NCBI RefSeq assembly: GCF_029936995.1
Contig: NZ_JAPYRE010000007.1
Coordinates: 124,001 to 188,000 of the forward strand
From: Henriciella sp.
GTDB taxonomy: Bacteria > Pseudomonadota > Alphaproteobacteria > Caulobacterales > Hyphomonadaceae
Reading direction: 5' to 3'
Length of the DNA: 64,000 nucleotides
Under the pieces are notes generated by a model. That model saw only the letters and a program-made list of their open reading frames with translations, was not told the DNA's origin and did not search any database. The first letter of the stretch is position 1, and each line of letters starts with the position of its first letter. The position numbers were made by a program, and so were the translations under genes. Shown here one piece after another: positions 60,043 through 64,000 of this stretch.

Positions 60043-62265
60043 ATGAGCAACAACGAGCAACCTCATCATGACCATGCCTGTCATCATCATGACAATGCGG
60101 TAGCTGAGAAACCTGACGACGCCTATGACAATGTCCCTGCCGATTATGCTGGCAAGATCTGGACCTGCCCGATGCATCCGCAGGTTCGCGAAATGTCGAA
60201 CACAGGATGTCCGATCTGCGGCATGGCACTCGAACCGGAAACAGTAACCGCCGAACAGGATACGAGCGAACTCGATGACATGACACGGCGCTTCTGGGTT
60301 GCCCTGACGCTATCGGTGCCGCTGCTTGCCTTTGTCATGGGGGAGATGATTCCCGGTAGTCCACTCAGAAGCTGGGTCGACCCATCCTGGGGTGTCTGGC
60401 TTCAGGCCGGTCTGGCGACACCGGTCGTTCTCTGGTCCGGCGCGCCCTTCTTTGCCCGTGGATGGGACTCGGTGAAACGCCGTAGCCTCAATATGTTCAC
60501 CCTGATCGCCATGGGGGTCGGGGTCGCCTACCTGTACTCGCTGGTCGCGAGCGTCGCACCTGGTATTTTCCCTGATTCCTTCAGAGGGCATGGCGGTACG
60601 GTCGCGGTCTACTACGAGGCCGCCGCGGTGATCGTCACACTCATCCTTCTCGGACAGGTGCTCGAACTACGCGCCCGCCATGCCACTTCTGGCGCAATCC
60701 GGGCGCTCCTCGAACTCACTCCACCGACCGCCCGCCGGATCGCCGGGGACGGCAGTGACGAGGAAGTCGACCTTGCCGAAGTCAGGGCTGGCGATCACCT
60801 GCGCGTTCGCCCAGGCGAAAAAATCCCGGTCGACGGTGAAGTGATCGAGGGACGATCCCCGGTCGACGAATCCATGGTCACCGGGGAGCCGGTCCCCGTG
60901 GAGAAAACTGAAGGCGAGCGAGTCACTGGCGGGACGGTCAATGGTACCGGATCACTGGTCATGAAGGCCACACATGTCGGCGCGGAAACGCTCCTGTCGC
61001 AGATCGTCCAGATGGTCGCGGCCGCCCAGCGTTCGCGCGCGCCAATTCAGCGCCTCGTCGATATTGTGTCCTCGGTTTTCGTGCCAACCGTGATCGCCAT
61101 ATCGATCATCACCTTCATCATCTGGGCCATATTTGGACCGGATCCGGCCATGGCCTTCGCCATCGTGAACGCCGTCGCAGTCCTGATCATCGCTTGCCCC
61201 TGTGCGCTCGGTCTCGCGACACCCATGTCGATCATGGTCGGAACCGGCAAGGGTGCCTCGAACGGCATCCTGATCAAGAACGCCGAAGCACTGGAGACGT
61301 TCGAAAAGGTCGATACCATCATCGTTGACAAGACAGGGACGCTGACCCTGGGACATCCTGAACTTGTGCGCATCCAGCCCGCAGATGGGTTGGAGGAGAC
61401 AGCGCTGCTCGGGCTGGTTGCCGCTGTTGAACGCTCGAGCGAGCATCCGCTGGCCGAAGCCATCGTCCGCGGGGCGGAGACGCACAGCGCACCAGACCAG
61501 ACGGCCCGGAACTTTCAGTCCGTCACCGGTGAAGGCGCACAGGCCGAAGTCGACGGCAAGCGTGTGGCCATCGGTAACCGCAAGATGATGGAGCGTATCG
61601 GGGCCTGGTCCGGTGATCTCGGCGCGGACGCGGACAAGTACCGGTCGGAAGGACAGACGGTGATGTTCGTCGCCGTCGATGGCAAACCTGCCGGACTCGT
61701 CGCCGTGGCCGACCCGGTCAAGGAAACCACGCCTGAAGCCATCAAGCGTCTTCACGCCGAGGGCCTTAAGATCGTCATGCTCACCGGCGACAGCGAAAAT
61801 ACGGCCCGCGCCGTGGCCGCAAAGGTCGGCATTGACGAAGTCCATGCCGACGTCTCGCCGGAAGACAAGCACCGCATCGTGTCAGATCTCCAGAAGGGTG
61901 GCGCGCGTGTCGCCATGTGCGGGGACGGCATCAATGATGCCCCCGCCCTCGCCCAGGCCGATGTCGGCATTGCCATGGGCACCGGCACCGACGTTGCCAT
62001 GGAGAGCGCAGGTGTGACCCTGGTCAAAGGCGACCTGATTGGCGTCGCGAGAGCACGTGAACTCAGCCATGCGACAATGCGCAATATCCGCCAGAACCTC
62101 TTCTTTGCCTTCATCTACAATTCACTCGGTGTGCCGGTTGCGGCGGGTATCCTCTACCCCTTCTCCGGTCTGTTGCTCAGCCCCATGATCGCAGCGGCCG
62201 CAATGAGCCTCAGCTCGGTTTCCGTGATTGCGAATGCGCTGCGGCTTCGAGGCCTGAAACTCTGA
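60043..62265 (+). CDS. copper-translocating P1B-type ATPase
   Basis: 740 residues. A His-rich start ([11 protein letters not shown]) precedes a heavy-metal-binding YHS-like domain ([28 protein letters not shown]). Eight membrane helices include the CPC motif [17 protein letters not shown] at about 383-398. The phosphorylation site is [14 protein letters not shown] at about 427, the nucleotide-binding box [10 protein letters not shown] and the hinge [15 protein letters not shown]. It pumps Cu(I) out of the cytosol. No MXCXXC HMA domain is present, the HMBD form typical of CopA ATPases in many proteobacteria. Confidence 0.95.
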   Translation: MSNNEQPHHDHACHHHDNAVAEKPDDAYDNVPADYAGKIWTCPMHPQVREMSNTGCPICGMALEPETVTAEQDTSELDDMTRRFWVALTLSVPLLAFVMGEMIPGSPLRSWVDPSWGVWLQAGLATPVVLWSGAPFFARGWDSVKRRSLNMFTLIAMGVGVAYLYSLVASVAPGIFPDSFRGHGGTVAVYYEAAAVIVTLILLGQVLELRARHATSGAIRALLELTPPTARRIAGDGSDEEVDLAEVRAGDHLRVRPGEKIPVDGEVIEGRSPVDESMVTGEPVPVEKTEGERVTGGTVNGTGSLVMKATHVGAETLLSQIVQMVAAAQRSRAPIQRLVDIVSSVFVPTVIAISIITFIIWAIFGPDPAMAFAIVNAVAVLIIACPCALGLATPMSIMVGTGKGASNGILIKNAEALETFEKVDTIIVDKTGTLTLGHPELVRIQPADGLEETALLGLVAAVERSSEHPLAEAIVRGAETHSAPDQTARNFQSVTGEGAQAEVDGKRVAIGNRKMMERIGAWSGDLGADADKYRSEGQTVMFVAVDGKPAGLVAVADPVKETTPEAIKRLHAEGLKIVMLTGDSENTARAVAAKVGIDEVHADVSPEDKHRIVSDLQKGGARVAMCGDGINDAPALAQADVGIAMGTGTDVAMESAGVTLVKGDLIGVARARELSHATMRNIRQNLFFAFIYNSLGVPVAAGILYPFSGLLLSPMIAAAAMSLSSVSVIANALRLRGLKL

Positions 62266-62282
62266 GTGAAAGGAAAGGTGTT

Positions 62283-62779
62283 GTGAGACAAATCTTTTTC
62301 GCAAGTGCCAGCGAAGTCCTGCTCATCATGGCTTTTATGGCGAGTTGGGTGTTCTTCTTGGCCCCATCACAGGCCAATGCTCAGACTGATACTGTTTACC
62401 CCCCTGGTGCGGCGGCTGCACGGCATGGGTGAATTATCTTCGGGACAATGGTTTCCACATCGTCGTGAGGAAACATGAAGAGCTAACACCAACCCGTACC
62501 CATCTCAGCGTCCCCGACGAACTGATGAGTTGCCATACCGGCGAAGTCTGCGGCTATATTGTCGAGGGCCATGTCCCCGCAAAGGAAATTAACCGCCTGC
62601 TGAGCGAGCGACCGAACGCTAGCGGGCTTTCGATTCCCGGCACGCCGTTGGGCTCCCCAGGCATGGAAACTTCTTATCCGCCCGATCTCTATAACGTGTT
62701 GCTGTTCTCCGACAAAGGCACACGGTCATACGCCATTTATGTCGGCACCAGCCCTGTGACTGAGCCGGACGGCTCATGA
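62283..62779 (+). pseudogene. DUF411 metal-binding protein interrupted by a frameshift in a C run
   Basis: From GTG at 62283, RQIFFASASEVLLIMAFMAS WVFFLAPSQANAQ gives a signal peptide, then the frame goes wrong at the six-C run 62399-62405 and ends in a TGA at 62428. Adding one base restores TVYPPWCGGCTAWVNYLRDN, the DUF411 CxxC site, joined to the frame at 62429-62779: ELTPTRTHLSVPDELMSCHT, GYIVEGHVPAKEINRLLSER and PGTPLGSPGMETS. Either a mutation or a sequencing error in the homopolymer. The protein is exported and normally binds copper or other metals. Confidence 0.78.
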
Positions 62780-62837
62780 ATTCCTCAGCCAGAACAGCAA
62801 AGGCTCACTGACAGGCGCCGGCGCAGTCGCATGCGCA

Positions 62838-63317
62838 CAGGTGTCATAACCGGCACCGAAGCCCTATTGAAGGCCTTTTCAATGATCATCAATGAAAGCC
62901 TGGTGGCCCGCACATTGACCACTTACACCTTGCAGCTGTTTGACATCGAGGTGGGCTTCTTGTGCCTCTGCTCGCCAGAGGGCTCATCATCGCTGCCTTT
63001 GCCATAAATATCGCTGGCCACAGTATGATCGGAAGCATGTCCATGGTTCCCGCCATCCTGAAGATAGGCGGGATACTCGTCTTTGTGCTTGTGGCTTTGT
63101 GGGCGGTCGGTTTCAGCTTCCAGCCCGCTGAAAGCGGGTTCGCCCATTCCGGCTCCTCTGGCGGAGATTCTGGCCGGTGTTGCGCTTGCCATCCTTGCCT
63201 ATAGAGGTTTCACGACCATAATGAATAGCGGCAAAGAAGTGCAAAATCCGAAGCGAAACGTCGGGCGCTCGATCGTGGCCTTACTGACTGTCAGCACGTT
63301 CATCGATTTTCGCCTGT
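62838..63317 (+). pseudogene. amino-acid permease (APC family) fragment with frameshifts
   Basis: Three frames in turn read TEALLKAFSMIINESLVART LTTYTLQLFD, then VPLLARGLIIAAFAINIAGH SMIGSMSMVPAILKIGGILV (start near 62962), then PLAEILAGVALAILAYRGFT TIMNSGKEVQNPKRNVG. Together this is about a third of an APC-type permease, with at least two frameshifts (about 62960 and 63150). It stops where the IS3 remnant begins, so it is dead. Confidence 0.8.
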
Positions 63318-63324
63318 CCAACCG

Positions 63325-63440
63325 TTCTCCCGGATCATCCCAACGATCTGTTCTTCGGACAATCGTTGTTTACGTATATGTCATCCTCTATGTGTCGAGG
63401 AGTCTGAAGATTCATGGCCGGAATTTCAGGGGATGGATCA
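63325..63440 (-). mobile_element. remnant of the IS3-family element (orfA start and terminal repeat)
   Basis: The 116 bases match 3060-3175, the right end of the complete IS, with scattered differences: CTCCCGGATCATCCCAACGA, TCTGTTCTTCGGACAATCG, TCATCCTCTATGTGTCGAGG and ATTCATGGCCGGAATTTCAG. It has the terminal repeat (TGATCCATCCCC against TGACCCAGCCCC) and the same orientation. Only the start of orfA and its leader remain; the left half is missing. Confidence 0.85.
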
Positions 63441-63442
63441 AG

Positions 63443-64000
63443 TTATGGTAACGGCGAAATCGGCTGTTCGAAAGTCCCTCTCGGGCGAATCAGACGAACG
63501 TCTGTGCCATCGACCAAAACCTCTGCCGGCATTGGGTGGCTCAAAAATCCTACTGGACTTGAGCTTAACCCATATGCCCCTGACTGCAGAATTGCGATCA
63601 TATCTCCCACTTGCGGGCTGGGAAGCACCGTTTTGCGACCGTAAGTATCCAGTGGAGTACACAAAGGTCCGACAATTTTTTGCTCCGTATCGCAAACTTC
63701 ATTCAGTCGATTTGCGACAATGACGGGATAGTCTCTTTTGATGACTTGACCGAGGTTTCCTGACGCAGCGAGATGATGATGCATACCACCATCCGTAACC
63801 GTAAAATTCTCGCCCCGCGAGGCCTTCACTGTAGTCACACGAGTAGCAAAAAGACCTGACGGTCCCGCCAGAAAGCGCCCCGGCTCAATGACAAGCTTTA
63901 GCGATTTTAAGTAGGGATCTTCACGCATCCTCTCGAGCAGAACACGTGCTCCTGATGCGAGCGATCGCAGATCCAACGGCTGATCGTTTCGAAAGTACGG
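63443..64000 (-). CDS. type III PLP-dependent decarboxylase, 3' part
   Basis: The reverse frame is open from the window edge to the TAA at 63443-63445. It carries the C-terminal barrel of an Orn/DAP/Arg decarboxylase: LKLVIEPGRFLAGPSGLFAT, MHHHLAASGNLGQVIKRDYP VIVANR, then CDTEQKIVGPLCTPLD and LQSGAYGLSSSPVGFLSHPM P. The MHHHLAASGN motif recalls the group found with exosortase A systems. The start lies beyond 64000. The stop is two bases from the IS remnant end, so the last residues may be altered. Confidence 0.82.
   Translation of the reverse strand, partial: PYFRNDQPLDLRSLASGARVLLERMREDPYLKSLKLVIEPGRFLAGPSGLFATRVTTVKASRGENFTVTDGGMHHHLAASGNLGQVIKRDYPVIVANRLNEVCDTEQKIVGPLCTPLDTYGRKTVLPSPQVGDMIAILQSGAYGLSSSPVGFLSHPMPAEVLVDGTDVRLIRPRGTFEQPISPLP

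Overview
The window reads as chromosomal DNA of an alphaproteobacterium, most probably a marine member of the Hyphomonadaceae or a close relative. This is inferred from gene content: large TonB-dependent receptors beside a beta-propeller phytase, an Rhizobiales/sphingomonad-type Trb conjugation operon with DUF2274/DUF736/DUF2285 companions, and paired acyl-CoA dehydrogenases. No rRNA is present; the one RNA gene seen is tRNA-Leu(CAG). No database search was run, so every family call rests on recognised motifs and remembered family members.

Layout. 1-1.8 kb: a FecI/FecR-type sigma/anti-sigma pair divergent from a small XRE regulator, with a palindrome between them. 1.9-3.2 kb: an IS3-family element whose right end truncates a DegP-type protease. 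3.2-13.9 kb: housekeeping and catabolic genes (sugar symporter, monooxygenase, RidA, enoyl-CoA hydratase, two acyl-CoA dehydrogenases, CobT, a DUF1289 protein, an aspartic protease, TauE/SafE, dusA). 13.9-15.5 kb: dusA loses its 5' end and runs into the tail of a multiubiquitin-type gene, followed by an E1-like DUF6791-ThiF protein and a DUF6527 protein. This is a decapitated bacterial ubiquitin-like conjugation operon. 15.8-19.5 kb: an Atm1-like ABC exporter, then a P4-type integrase beside tRNA-Leu.

19.9-29.4 kb looks like a phytate/inositol-phosphate acquisition locus: an exported tyrosine-phosphatase-like enzyme, two TonB-dependent receptors, a tandem TetR-TetR regulator and a beta-propeller phytase. 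29.4-30.5 kb is a scrap heap: a transposase tail, a PepSY fragment and a frameshifted Fic fragment fused together. 30.6-41.6 kb holds a DUF2285 protein and an intact trbBCDEJLFGI operon with two accessory genes. No coupling protein or relaxase gene lies in the window. 41.7-45.5 kb carries two full-length Fic proteins behind repeat-containing promoters.

45.8-52.8 kb is a collinear stress cluster: an HxlR regulator divergent from two pirins, a GNAT-like protein, an isochorismatase-fold hydrolase, LtrA, a voltage-gated potassium channel, an FMN reductase and a DUF5996 protein. 53.0-62.8 kb is a copper-resistance island: DUF305, a glutaredoxin-MauE fusion, a small exported protein, multicopper oxidase CopA, CopB, a DUF2231/His-rich/SnoaL-like fusion, an acyltransferase, a copper P-type ATPase and a frameshifted DUF411 protein. 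Three copies of one palindrome (ATACCCC-N3-GGGGTAT) head its transcription units and probably define a copper-responsive regulon whose repressor is not in the window. The right edge holds a broken amino-acid permease, a remnant of the same IS3 family, and the 3' part of a PLP-dependent decarboxylase that runs out of the window.
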